From NCBI RefSeq assembly GCF_041260155.1, contig NC_091933.1:7838501-7902500 (forward strand): 64,000 nucleotides of DNA, given 5' to 3'. The stretch is from Ptychodera flava. Lineage: Eukaryota > Hemichordata > Enteropneusta > Ptychoderidae. Shown piece by piece: positions 14,701-29,700 of the stretch; position 1 is the first letter of the stretch; the number at the start of each line of letters is the position of its first letter. The position numbers were made by a program, and so were the translations under genes. Under the pieces are notes generated by a model. The model was not told where the DNA came from and did not search any database. It saw only the letters and a program-made list of their open reading frames with translations.

Positions 14701-17700
14701 TCAAAAGGGACTTAGCGGCATAGCCACAGTGTTAAGCCTTTCTCCAAGGTTTCTTAGTTGACTACAATCTATTACAGACTACTGAGCTGACGTTAGGGGT
14801 ACTCACTTTGTGTTTGCTCACTCTGTGAGCGCTAGTGTTTGGTACTGAGTTGCGTGGATATCCCCTCATGGCCTCACGTGATCTGGGCCTGTTGCATAAT
14901 CTGCAGATGATCAAATGCCTCCGAGTCTGAAAACTGTCATTGTGTAAGCCTGTCGGCATTTTCCTTGCATTTTTTCTCATTTAATTTTGCAAAATATCGG
15001 CGAGTACCTCAATATTTCAAGATAACCCTTTCTTCCCAATCGTTTCCTGGAGTTTCAGAGTCATATGAACGAAAATGAGTGAAAGTTTTAGACAGGAAAA
15101 TCGGACGTCGGCCATGTTCAATGTTTACAGTACAATCAGAAGTTTACGTGGAGGAATTAACCAACAAACACAGGAGTGTTCATGATGCCCGCCCTCTAGA
15201 GGCAGACCCTCGTATATGAAGTACCACATTTGATGCTTGTGGAAAGCTTGACCACACAATGGAGCATTTAAACTTTTAGAAAATGACAAACTGAATAAGA
15301 AGGTATTCAGAAAATGTCAAATACTGAGGAAAAATGTGCAAATATTCAAAATAAACAGGTTAACTGATTGGTCAGCTATAAAAAACAATGAAAATGTTTA
15401 TGATCAAAAGTTTTTGAGATACGCACATTTTAACAAATACAGAAATTATTAACATTATAAATATAAGACCAAACTATTTTTTCAGGGATGGGACAGGTTG
15501 GAAATGAGGGGTGAGAGACAAAGGCACTCCTATTGCTGCATGTGGATGCAGCCACACCATTTCATTTACAGCATACTTATTCACTGTGTTGTGTTCAAGT
15601 TCCATATTGTACTGACTGTCATACAAGGATAACATAAGCAAATCAAATCAAATTAGAAAAGGATCAATGCTGTTGTGTGGATTTTGCTGAACATGGCTGA
15701 TATTTCGCCAGTATATATTTGGTATCCAGCAAAGGCATATTTTGATGTAAAGTCAAAATTAACACTACATTGCTGACAATATATTTTACCGTTTCTGCAT
15801 GAACTTTCCTTTTTTAAATTATAGTATATAAGTACTTCAAACAGATTAACAGTTATCGTGATGTCAACCCATAATTTTACATCACAAAGACTGTAATTCT
15901 GCCAAATTTTTTTGTTTTTCAGTCATTTTATAAATTTTGCACTGCACAAGATGATTGAACAAATTGCAATGTTTGAATTTGTAAACTCAAAGAATAAAAA
16001 TCCTTTGGTCACAAATTAAATTATTTTTTGAAAAGAAATTTACTCTTAAACACTTTTAGCATATATTCTTTACACGGTCATGTATTTCAAGGAAAATATG
16101 CCTATTAAAAACAGTAATTTCTTCACTTTCAATTTTTTTCAATACTATGACAATTATCAGCCATGAGGTTATACAAAACACAAGACCAGATAGGCGTTTT
16201 TCATCATTTCCACAGGACTCTTTGGAAAATCCATTAAAAACAGTTAAAAGTGACTGGAAATGATCACTTGGTATACATTTAATTTACAGATGCCAGGTTG
16301 TGTATTTCACATGCACTCAGGTCAGTAAGGAAGTGCGTCATTACTATTTTGGACTGTTAATTCTTATTCTGAATTGTTTAACTTTTTTCCACATTGAACT
16401 ATCTTTAGGCAGTTTATACTGTAGCTTAGAATTTTTTTGATTGATGTATTTAATCATCTTTTGGGTTCTTTGGGTCCATATCCCACCTCATGCCCCTACA
16501 TCATCAACTACTGTATTACCAACAACTCCATGCCAACAACCAATTACCTGACCTGGCCACACATTAGAGAAGGTACAGCGTCATGACGGTATTTTTATTT
16601 AACTTCAGAGAACATTTGTAAACACATAACTTCATCCCGCTGAGAGACATACCAATACAGAATGAAAGAACATGGCTAGCCGACATAGAGTATAACCTAC
16701 AAGTTACAATGTCAGATACACTGTACTGCTTAAAGACATTTTATTGCACGATATTTGAATCCAACTGACAGGGTGTGGTATCATTTAATTTTACTTTGTG
16801 TAATTGTGTACAACCAAATAATCCAATTTTCAATTGGAATCCCATGAGGGATATCAGAGCTAAAGATGAAGTTTTGTCATTCCAAGCCGCCATACATTGT
16901 ATGTGGCAATGTGCTGAATTCACATTTCTACTTGTAAATTTTAATTCATTGAGCTTTACTCACATATTATTTTTTACTTTTTCTTCAGAAGAGGAAGAAA
17001 CCCGCCGTGAAAGTGAACACTTGGATGGGATCCGTAGTTGATGAGAAAGGAGGTGCCAGTCTGAAGTTTGAAGAGCCCCTAGACGACATAACGACAATTG
17101 ATGCACGCTGGATCAGACGCATGGTGATGAGAGCTATAGAGATACTGTACTATGAACAAGATGGGAGAAGGTAGCCGAGATTGCCATGAGATTCAACGTA
17201 ACCACACAGTAAGTCAATGTGTACAAATAACAGTGGAGTATGTGGAAATCAAATCAAGCCAAAGAAAGAGTGATGACTCAACTTTTTTCAAAGAGACACA
17301 CATCTGAATATAATCCCAACATGTGGCTTGTATGATTTCAAAAAAAATTAGGTCATATCTCTGATCAATGAGGCACTTTGAATTGGGGGAAAATCACCTC
17401 TAATCATTTTTGATGCATTGACCTATGGTTCCATTCCAAATAAAAGTGACAAATAGTGTCATACATTTATTGATAAATTTTGAGCATGATGATAAAACAT
17501 ATACCAGAGAAAAAAATGTGAAACGTTCACACACACTGTCATTTCCTTCATTAATTTACCTGTTTGGTATCTTTTCAGTGACAGATATGCACAACAAGTA
17601 AGCCCGTTGCTTGTACAGGCACAGAGAAAACTGATCAGCCGAGTGGATGCTACGGAGGACCTCCCCCAGCTCAGCCACATTTCAAGAGGGCTTCCGAACA

Positions 17701-20700
17701 GGCCGGCGGTATTCCAATCACAGCGCACAACTACCAAGATGTGACTCTGAGAGTTGAAGCTGATCCTGGCAACTATAAACCCATTGATCCGGGCGGACAC
17801 ATCGATCCAGAGGGTCATGATGTGTACTTAGGTAAGTTGGATGAGATAAATGTTGATCAGTGGTCAGACTATTTCCAACAATGTGATGACAAATTGGTAT
17901 ATATATTCCATTTTGCAAATTTGCCAAAATTGGTTCTTTTTAGACTAGAGAATGCAAACCTATGTTCATATAGCTGTGAACCATATGCAAGAATACTAGG
18001 GACAAATGGTCACCCTACCCATCATAGAATCTATACTTCATGGCAGAGAAAAATGATATGTGCATTTGGGTTCACAAAGTAAGATGTCAAAATACACATA
18101 GGATATGATACAAATAAACAAGGAGCAATTGAAATAATATATAAGTTGTAAAGAACAGTGTTTTAACTCTGTCAAAAATACTCGTGAATTTCAGGCCCAG
18201 CTGATGCATACAAATTGGTATGTGTACCCTTGGACGTGACAGACAGTTTGACCACACTGAGGGACGCATGGATGTGTCTCACTATGTGGCAAGGGCATTA
18301 CAACACAGTAGAAAGCTCATGGTGTTGTACCTGGCTGGACAACAAAACAGTAAGTTATTATAGAAATAAAGGGCTACACGCTGACCTTTAACGTTTATTT
18401 ATGGGCAAGGGCGAGAGGAAAGAAACCAAAATTAATGGGCGAGGCTTGCCGAGCCCATTAATTTTGGTTTTCCTCGAGCCCACGCCATAAATAAACGTTA
18501 ATGGTCTGCACAGAGTCTGTTATTTCCATTATATTATCAACGAACCCCAAAAAACTGTCAAAATTTATGAAAATTTCCCATGCGAACGATAACAGGGCTC
18601 CAGAACTTGTCAGTGAGTAGTGTGCGTGCTGTAAAAATTTTGCAAATTAGGAAATTTTTCAAAAAAGTGTCTAAACTTGACCCAAAAGTGTTCCGTTTTA
18701 TTTGTGATTGATTATGATCTTTGTACAAATTATTTACCTTTTAGCTGGAAAGTTACATGTACGAGTTTATGATATTATTCATATTCATGGGCACATAAGC
18801 AAACCATTATTGTGTATTTGTGGTAGGTCACATGGTTCAGCTCGACCAATTAAAATGGGACAGACAGGGCATGGTAATATAATGAACTGTAACAGTCATT
18901 CATGTGTGAGAAACTAAGTCATCATCCGAGTTAAGAACTGATGTCCGTTTTATCTTACTTTACTTTCCATGATACTCTTAGCAGTTATGAGATACATACT
19001 GAGTTCCACTTTAAAATAACCGATAGCCATCATATACTGAACGGTCGTAGTCTTTTTTTGAATTTCAAGATTTAACTTTTAGGTCTTTTCACGAACTCTG
19101 CATGTAAGACCAGTCTGTCATTTTCATTGCTTAGCTATAGAGGTAAAATCAAGACAGTGTTCAAAGAATTTGTGCCATAGGTTTGCCATGACAGTCATGG
19201 ATGTTTTAAGGCATTTACTGTTTAGATTATAAGTTACTTACTTCCATATGCCAGGCCTTTTGTTTCTGTTTAAGTATTTCATCCAATAGGTCAACCACTT
19301 TTGAGAATAATGAAGCCAGAAACTCGTGTGTCTGTTGCTTTAATATCAAGACACCGTTGTTTTTATTTCACCATGAATTGTACTGGAGCAGCTATTTTTG
19401 ACACAGCTTTTGTCACCAATATCTTTCAGCAACAAGTAGCCCAGGTCATATGAGTACCCATAGTCATGTGGAGTTTGCCGAGAGTGACGGCAATCCACAG
19501 GGACCTGTACCATCTGATATGATGCAAGATGAATTCAAAACAATCGCCGATGTACAGAGTTCATCGTTGCCTAAGTCCCAACTTGGCGTAGTCATAGAAT
19601 CCTATGACAAAACCATAGAGATGCTGCAGGCCAGAAACTATCGTGGGTTAGCCTCACAGGCCATGCATGAGCTTGGAAATATATATTATCACTCTGGAAA
19701 TATCAGGTAGAGTACATCTATGTTGTTTGTCACTTCTATCCAGAGTTGAAACTGTTTAAATTGTTCACAGTATATTGTCCCATATACATGTACATCTCAG
19801 AATTTCCCGGTCAATACTATTGAATACTCTGCATACTTTTTTAGCGTTTTCTGATTTTCATTGCAACCAGCAGGATTTTAATTTGGCTTGAAAGGTAAAG
19901 GAAATGGCATAACCCATAGTAAATCAAGGGAAAAGTGTAAATTAGCTGCATCATGAATTAAAGAATTGACAGACAGCTAAATGCACTTAAAAATAATGCC
20001 TAGTTAAAAAGAGATGTTTTACAGTAAGTTCTAAGTCCAACAGTTTTGATGCTTGAAAAAGAAACTAGGCAAAATTTATCACGAGCTCTATTCTTATAAG
20101 AAATGTGTTGTATCGACACTTTTTATGTGTAGATCTGCATACAAGTGGTGGGCAGAGGCATTGGATCTGATTCTGAACACAACAGACACCATACACACCT
20201 GGAGAGAGCTGCTTGCCAAGAATACATCTGATCTAGATGACAGTGCAAAGCTGTTGGAAAGATGTGGTCTGTGGGGATGTGTACTGGCTGGAACACTGAC
20301 AGCAAAGATTGCTCAGTAAGGACACATTTTGAAACTAAAATTGAATGCTTTCATATCATTTCATATGCTTGTGTTTATCTCCAACCAGAATCAAGTATAT
20401 TGACCATTTATTCAAATGGAATATTTTACAAAAATAATGGAAATCTGAAAGTCTACATATATCGCCATATTTCATCACTTGAGCTGAAAACTTAAAACTT
20501 TTGGACAACACAGAATAGCATATTAGGAACACATAAACAAATGGGAATCATAACCACATGTGGCAAATTAAATAAGCACACAAATACAAAACAACTGTGA
20601 TATATTCGTGTTGCAGGTATATTTTGACTTCAGATCTAGGTCTACGAATGGAGAGCTGTTTCCTTTCAGCTGTGTTGTTCAAGGCACTGTTCCGTACCAC

Positions 20701-23700
20701 TCTGCCCCATCCTGCAGCAGACAGAGATTACGCCCTGTATGAAGTAGGCGAGGGCTGTGAAGTGCAGTACCTTCTGCCCGGCATAGATCTCTTGTCAGAC
20801 AGATTCCGCTGTGATGGTAGAACTCTGGTAGCATGTGTCAGATGGGTGACGGAGGAACTGTCCCGAGGCAGACACAATTTGATGGTAAGATTTGTCATGT
20901 TGTATAATATTATCGATGAACAATATTCATATTACATTGTAAAGGACTTTTTTACATTTTCCTCAGATGTTTCAAGTTTATGGACTCAATCTCTTCATCA
21001 TTTTCATTTTTGATTTAAAAGGTTGATGACTGGATTACTTACATGGGCATCCACACTATGTTGCATCAGCTTTTCTGACGTTTAGTGTGTAATTAGTCAA
21101 GACTGAAGGAGAATTGACCCTCACTGAACAAGTTTATAAATCAACAGTATGCCAAGTGGTCCCATTCTTATTACTGGTACACATTACTATGGGAAGGCAC
21201 CTTAAAAAGACTTTGATTATTTTTGTGAGGAAAATCGGACCCAGTGTTCTGCAGGTTCACCAGTGTTTGGTGTATATTTTGAGTATATTAAAGTAGTCCT
21301 AATCAACACTTTTTATTCCTAATTGTCAGGTCTTACCTTTGTTGACTCTGTACCAGTACTTCACAACATTTGTCTGCAGAGATCTGCAGCGAGCTGTAGA
21401 TGGACGAATCCTCAAGGTAGGTCCTAAAAAATAATGACTGTCTTGTGTACAAGTTCATTGTACTTCTGTAAATAAACAGAAAAATGAGGAACTTAAGAAA
21501 TGTTTTTCACATAGAGATCTAATTTTAAAAAGTGTAGGTGTAAGATAATTTTCTTGTTAAGCTTTTTCAAACATAGAAGATCTGCATGATCTTCAATCAC
21601 TGATTTTCATCGAAGAATGGAGGGCTTGTGCATTTATATACAAACAACTACGGTCTTTCTGCATAGAGTACTTCAGATTGTATCAAATCTGTTTTGTCAC
21701 CTGGTTTTATGTAGGTCAAGATACTAACAGACTTGGGACTCTTCAGTGAAGCTATCACCACATTGCTACGTTTGCTGCATGGTGAAAGACTTCCCCAGAC
21801 ATCAGACAGCAACTTTAGACAAGTGGAATCAAGAATGGCAAGTTTTACAGTTCTCTCTCTGTTTCATTTTACTTGATCATTGCAAATACAATACCACTTA
21901 CTTGTGATTGGTAGGCTTAACCCTTTGAGTGCCAAAGTAAATTTTTGTCACCTTTATAAAATTTACCCCAGACATTTTTTTTCTAATTTTTGCAAAACAT
22001 TTTGATAAAAGCTGTAGTCAATGAAAGGTGATATGTATTTGCTCCAAAATTTTCAAAATAATTACTAAAAATCATAAAAATTGGTAAAATATTGCTCTTA
22101 AATTTGAGTCGGAAAAATTATGACACTCAAAGGGTTATTTTGCTACTGTGAAATCTTCATTGCTACTGCTAGTATGTTTTCATCTATGGAAGAGGCATTC
22201 AGATGTGAAATGTGTTTTAACCTGTTCACCCTAATTGCCTGTAAACAGGTCCACTCTTACAATTGGTAACTATTTATTTTGGTCAAACCTTGCTGGTGAT
22301 AAGGTTAAGTTACTACACATGATATATGCATCCCAACCACTGATGTTATGTATGGTGATATTTATAAGGTCAGCACTTTCTAGCTACACTTTGATCATAA
22401 AACATAGATATGCTCACAATGTAACAGTTGCAACATTCATATTTAACGCATGGCCAAAACTTTGTCCATTTTCCATCGGTATCGTCATAAATTGAGCCAC
22501 ATGTAAATTTTGAGTGTAGTGTACAGGAGAGACAAAGAGCGTCACCGTCACAAAACAGTCACTAACCATGCATTATAACACTGATTTCCACATTTGTTCT
22601 GGCAGACTTCCCATCAGTTCAACACCAGTAAACCATTGCTTGAACCCATTAATCTGAAGGTAAGAACATTTTAGTTTTTTCGCTGTACTAGTAAACACGC
22701 AATCTTTATTTAAACATGATATTACATGCATATACACTACAATCTACGATGCAAATATAACTGGTCCGAAATCAGAGATGTTAGCCGTCATTCTGCATAT
22801 TTTGAGTGTGCAAATTTCTCCATGAAATGAGAGTAGTGTGTTAGAGAACAAGTTTTAAAGAAACCAGATTTATTACTGCAAGTAATTGTGAATGACAGGT
22901 GTTAGGGCTCACTTCAAGGCACTCTACAGAAAACTGAAAATCCTCGAAAAAATTTTTTCAGAGAATATGGGAAAATAAGCACTCAAAAGTACATTATAAG
23001 GCATCTCAAAAGTACATTTATTTGAAGGCTGAATTCTATTTTGAATAAAACATACCATACTTTTTCCTTGTACAGATATTAGAGATGCTGCTTGAGAAGC
23101 GTCTGTCACCAGGTCTTGCTACCCTATTTGTGCCATCTGACCTGTCATCTTTCACTGGTACAATCTCACCTCCTGACAGCCATTGCTGACACCATAGCTG
23201 TCATGCCAGAGTTTGAAGAAGAGGAAGAAACGTATGTGATTAGTGATATACCAATGAGAATGATTGTACTTGAAATTTTTAGGGTGAACACATCATTAAT
23301 GATCAATGATCATTGACACTGGATATCTGAAATGCATGACATAACACTAGAATGTACATGAATGCTATTAACATTGGCATATCAAGATCATTGAATACAG
23401 TCAATGGCTTATTTAGAACAGCATGCCATTTTAGCACAAGACATACCTACATGTCATATCGAGAATTCAGTAATAACAAGCCATCATTTGAATGGCTGAA
23501 GAATATCAACTTTAAAGTAAATTGGCATTAAGTACCTACGCATTTATTTTTAGGTACTATAGACTATAGTCTATAGCAGCTATTGGGATGGGTATCCGCC
23601 TGGCATCTGGTGTCAGTCTGTATGTATGTACCGGTATGTCCGTCTGTTTGTGAGGATGTCCATCCAGATAAATATTTTGAGAACCACAGTACTTACAGAC

Positions 23701-26700
23701 TTGATATTTGTTATGTAGATGCAAAATATGATTATGACAAACTATTTTTTTCGTTTTTTGGTATTGTTTAACCCTTTGAACCTGGCTCGGAAAAAAATGT
23801 CCGTATGATGTCATAGGTCACCAGGGGGTCAGGGTGCAAAGGGTTAATACACTGTACATGTACATGTGACTTTTGCTCAAAGTTTGAAATAATTCTAGCT
23901 AGTCCTGTCTGAATATTTTGTTTAGTCCACCAGAACCTGTGCGCAAGATGAGCACCAGTACATTCAAATCCAACAAACCACCGCCTTCCATTACTTCGAA
24001 GAGAACTGTTCCCAAAACTGTGGATGAGGCACTGGGTAAGCACCTGTAGATTGTGATATTCAATATTGACAACGTTAAATTTAAAATTCAAAGCACTCAA
24101 GGAGAGCATTGCAGAATTTGAATACTTAGCATATCAAAGTTCTGTAGCAATCGTTACCTGTCCATGTGCAGTACCTGTATCTAGCTGGACAGTACATAAT
24201 TTGCAGAGTTGCTTAATGTATATGATTATTTAGATATTCCATACGTGTATATGTATATGGTCAGCCAAAATTGCAAAGGTTTTGCTGTTTAACTTCCTAA
24301 CTTCTGACTGATTCTTTCTCACAGGTCAGGTATTAGCCAATGATTTTGATTGATTTTATAAGGTGGCGTTGCACATATAAACACAGAGTATTTTGGTCAA
24401 AATCACTCTAATATAAAATTGAATGAATCTTGGCAATATTTAAACCCAAGACCATATTGGTTTGCTTCACTTTTTAGCATGACACGCAGTTGTATGTTGG
24501 TTGCGAAAGAAGTGTAACTTTATGCAGATTTAATTAAAATGAAATCATGAAATCTGTCATAATCCCTGTTGAAAGTATGTGTAACTTGACCTTTGGGGAT
24601 TATATTTAAATACACCATTGAGTCAATTGCTAACGTATGCACTTGATGTTCATCAGCAACAGACACAGCAGGCTCTGACGACAGTACAAGTGTTACAGAA
24701 GAGACAATACGTGTATTTACTGGAGGAGAAACACCACCAACACTTGAAAGAATCAAGGTATGTATGATAAGACTCCATTCCATTTGAACTTTGTTTCTCT
24801 GTCCAGTCCGTAGTAAGTCTTCAATGTTGTGGCTCACACATGCTGTGAATTTTTACCATTTTACAATTTTGGTTATTTTTGTTGTTTTGGTTTTATGACG
24901 GAAATGTTTTATGAAGATGTACATGAGATGCAATCTTGAAACTTTTGTCATGGGCTCTAATTCTCATTGGAGCCCAACTATTGGTTGAGTATACAATCTA
25001 TGAAACAGTCTCTGATTTTTGAGGAAGACTTGAAATGAGACAGGTCAAAGGTCATTTATCCTGAACTGTTGATTTTTTTTATCATTTGACAGGGAACTTT
25101 ACTGAGATCAGCAGAGCAGTCACTCACTAGTTTGTGTGAAACGATCACAGATCAAGGTAATTTGTCAGAAAGCTACTTAAAAATTCTCCCAGTCATTCAG
25201 ATTTCCTCTTTCTGAAAAGTAATTGCACTATATATGATCAAATCTTACTGTATTAGCAAATGTGAAACAAGCAAATCTGGCTTCACTGTTCACTGTAACT
25301 TGCACACAATTACAATGCAAAGAAAATGTATGTAGCAAATAGTAAGCAATCAGTTTGCTAATCAATTTGGAATGAAGAGTAACTCAATGATGACATTAAA
25401 GGTAAAGTGAGCAAAACTTAGACAACATGTGACTGCATGGTAAGGCATCAACGAAGACACTAAAGCTGTGTATTTGAAGATAGTCTGAAATCAGTCCAAC
25501 AGCAACACAGATCCTCATCCATTGTCATAAGATTAATTTTTTGCATTAAAAATTACATTTCTGTTGCATCATTTACATTCTAAAAAACTGGATATCACTA
25601 ATAATCTTAACACTTTGAGTGCCAAAGTCTATTTTTGTCACCTTTATAAAATATATCACAGTCAATTTTTATCTGATTTTTGCCAAAATTTTGATAAAGA
25701 CAGTAGCAGATGAAATTTGATATCCATTTGGTCCAAAATTATGAAAAACTTACAGAAAAGTTCGCAAAAATTGGTAAAAATATTGCATTTTATTTTGGGG
25801 GGGAAATTTGCAGTAGTCAAAGGGTTAAAGTGGCAGTCCACAATCCCTGGTTCTCGCATTCGTTGTTGTTGACATTGACAGCTTGTGTGATATATCAGTC
25901 CTTTGCTCTCCCTTGAAAGTTGTGCACTTTTCGTCAAGCTGCTCAGAGGTAAAACTTGATAAAAAGACCTGCCCCTTTAACTTTGAAATACATCTTCATC
26001 AATATAATGCACCATAGGTAGGGAATATCCGCAATTTTAGATCGTGGGCACACCAAGTAAAACTTGCTGCAGCCAAACACATGCATCAGCATTCAATCTG
26101 AACTGTGGATTTTCACAATGCTACACACAGGCGGAGGACACCTTTCCGCGTCAGAGCTTGAATTGGTGGTGCTGTGTAAGTTGGAGATAGCAAACATTAC
26201 CAGACAACGCCACCTCTCCAAGGCCAGTGCTGATATTGTCATCTCAGCCATGAAATTGATTCAAAATGCAAAGGTGTTTGAAGAGCACAAGGAATCCCCT
26301 ACAAAGCGAAGGTAAGTATTTTATATTACTGATCAAAAGAGCAGTACTTGACGTCATGGTTTTAATCTTTCAAGTTGATTTTGATGACTTGTCATGAGTA
26401 AAGTCAAATTTGTAACAATGGCAAATGTAGAAATGAAAATCATTTGGTGATGGAAAATGAAGTGTATACAGTGTAGCTCTTACATGTGTCTATACTTCCA
26501 AAAAACTTTGCAAACAAGTGCTTCTTTAACAATATTACCATTTAGGGGGAAAAGATTTCGATCACATACGACAGTAAAGTCAACAGTGTAATAGTTTGCT
26601 TGTATGCAAATTAAGTCTCATCAATTTTGTACAGCCAATGAAGAAAAAGTACTATGTTGTGTGAATACATGTACATATAAGATGGACAGTTGTCATCTTG

Positions 26701-29700
26701 TACATGTTCTTGTCAACTATCAGTGCAGTGAAGACGTAAGAAGTGCAAGACTTTGGAAAGTACAAAGTATTCATCTTATGCTTGAAATCTCTCTCAAAGT
26801 CACTGGCTTGAATGCCAAATCTTTTTCAGATAAATCAAATTTTGTCTGTTATAAAAATTCCTATATCTGCCGTCAACCTTTCTAGACCATCTTCCATGCG
26901 TGGTGCCCGCACCAGACCGGAGCGTGACGTGGTGGCAATTACCCAACCTAACAAGTCCAGTCAGTACCAGTATCAGAACTTCCAGAGTCGTTCACGCCTA
27001 GATGCTAGGCTATGGCTTGACTGCAGACTAGCTTTGGTGAAAGGACTCATGGGAGAGATCAGAGGAATGGGACAAATTGGCGGTGAGTCAAGGGATATGA
27101 AATACTTTATGTGTAGGCTGTACCCATTTGTGTGGATGGCAGAACATCCTTTTAAAAAAGAAGAATCTGTCACTCGCTACATATGTATATGTTGTATGCT
27201 TTTAATGTGTCAAAACCAGTTGTTGACAGCTGGCAGCATGCAATCTATATCCATTACACTTTGCTGTGTTTACTTTAATTGCAATGGATAGATTTCTGTT
27301 CACACAGTATCCCACCATACAATATATAGAGCACTTAACGTTGAAGTATTATTTCATTCAACACTCGCTGCTGAAATGGATCACTTCACAGCTGTTGCAA
27401 AGACTAGGAATACCTGTGTAACCTTTGCTTTGTGTAAACAGCAAGTTTATATATAGGTTAAGCTACCCATACATACCTGATTCAGGTCAATAATCTCGGC
27501 CATCGTGTCACCATTAAACCTGAAGTAAAAATCTCTCCTCTCAAATCACATGATGTTGTAAGTAAAAATATTTGGGTATCAGTAAAGATACATCACAAAT
27601 ATAAGACGGCTTAATGGAAGTAACATAATATGCAGACTAAAATTATTAATGTCACAAAAATAAGAACTTACGGAAGACGCCAGGAAACTTTGAATTGGAA
27701 ATATTCAACAAGAGGACACATTTTTAACGGATATCAAAATTACACAGAATGTAATGTCAAACTGTTTCATTCATGTGACTTACATGAAGGATGGCCTTTT
27801 CACATTTTGGGAGTACCATTAGGTGTGTGCTTAGGCCCAGTTGTTTCCAATACTGTTGTTTTGTTAGCCTAGGTATTTAGAGAGCTGTGTTTTAAATATG
27901 GCTTACGCATATACTGATGAATTTGTTTGGCTCTTTATAGTAATTTTTTATCGTGTAATCCACCTATAATAATTTTCACTGGAAAGCAAGTTCGTCAATA
28001 TAATAATTCTTTTTCAGTTCAAATGATTAAAGGTTTTCTGGCATGCAAGGCACAATAGCCCGCAAATAATTAAAATGTGGTCAGGCCTTACTGCAATCCA
28101 TGTTGATACAGCTCAGATGTAAATATCACACAAATTCTAGGGTTGGGCTGGGGAAAGCAAACAAAGACTATTATTAATATTCGAATGCATTTATTGATAA
28201 CAGTAAAGAGGGATTTAGTGCCAGTCAGAAAAGGTGTGAGAGTTTAGTTTGGCAAACCTACAAAGGCAGCAAACAAAATATTTTTTATGAACCAATAAAA
28301 CAATAAAATCTACCACAAGTTACATCGTTACTGATGACTTGGAGTCTAGATTTCACTAACTATCCGCCATAATAGAGGCAATACATGTACAGGCAGTTTT
28401 TGACAGAACAAATTCTAAGTATTTTCACATTCTCCCAGAAGAAAAGAAAAACATTTTTTAAATATGCACAACAAACTTTAAGTGCCTTTTATTTGCTGCA
28501 ATGTCAAAAAAAAATCAAAATTCAAATTGGCTATTGCCGCTGAAGTAGAAGTGGGGATTCTGAGAAACTATTTAATCATTCTTCCTGGCCTTAACATAAA
28601 TTTTTAATAAAAATATTTTGTAATCTTAATGAGGATTTTCCATGCAGTGAGACAACTCCTAGATAGGANNNNNNNNNNNNNNNNNNNNNNNNNNNNNNNN
28701 NNNNNNNNNNNNNNNNNNNNNNNNNNNNNNNNNNNNNNNNNNNNNNNNNNNNNNNNNNNNNNNNNNNNCTCATCGTGTGTCTATTGCTTTGTGTGATGTA
28801 GACAGTTATGTCATAAGTTTAGATATGGACCATGACTGTACCTTTCAAAATATTAGGTAGTTGGATAGATTATAGTGTGTATGTAGATAGTTGTATCAAT
28901 AAGTGTAGATGAGAGACCATGACTGTAAATTCAGAATATGGGATAGTGGAGTGATTGTCGTGTGCATGTAGATAGTTATTTAATTAGTGTAGATGAGAAA
29001 CCATGACTGTTCATTCAAAATATGGGATAGTGGAGTGATTGTTGTGTGCATGTAGACAGTTATGTCAATAAGTGTAGATGAGGGACCATGACTGCACATT
29101 CAAAATATTAGATAGTTGGATAGATTATAGTGTGTATGTAGATAGCTATGTCTCATAAGTGTAGTTGAGAGACCATGACTGCACATTCAAGTATGGGATG
29201 GTTGAGTGATTGTAGTGTGCATGTAGATAGTTATGTCATTAAGTGTAGATGAGAGACCATGACTGTACTTTCAAAATATTAGATAGTTGGATAGATTGTA
29301 GTGTGTATGTAGATAGTTATGTCAATAAGTGTAGGTGAGAGACCATGACTGTAAATTCAAAATATAGGATAGTGGAGTGATTGTCGTGTGCATGTAGATA
29401 GTTATTTAATAAGTGTAGATGAGAGACCATGACTGTTCATTCAAAATATGGGATAGTGGAGTGATTGTTGGGTGCATGTAGACAGTTATGTCAATAAGTG
29501 TAGATGAGGGACCATGACTGTACATTCAAAATATAAGATAGTTGGATAAATTATAGTGTGTATGTAGATAGTTATATCTCATAAGTGTAGTTGGGAGACC
29601 ATGACTGCACATTCAAAATATGGGATAGTGGAGTGATTGTTGTGTGCATGTAGACAGTTATTTCAATAAGTTTAGATAAGGGACCATGACTGTACATTCA

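Noticed and set aside
26812-27291. A 159-residue protein from one long frame
   Set aside because: The frame runs across acceptor and donor of exon 26886-27082; only the exon part is protein-like.
28591-28773. Open frame crossing the N run
   Set aside because: Most of it is unknown sequence in the gap.
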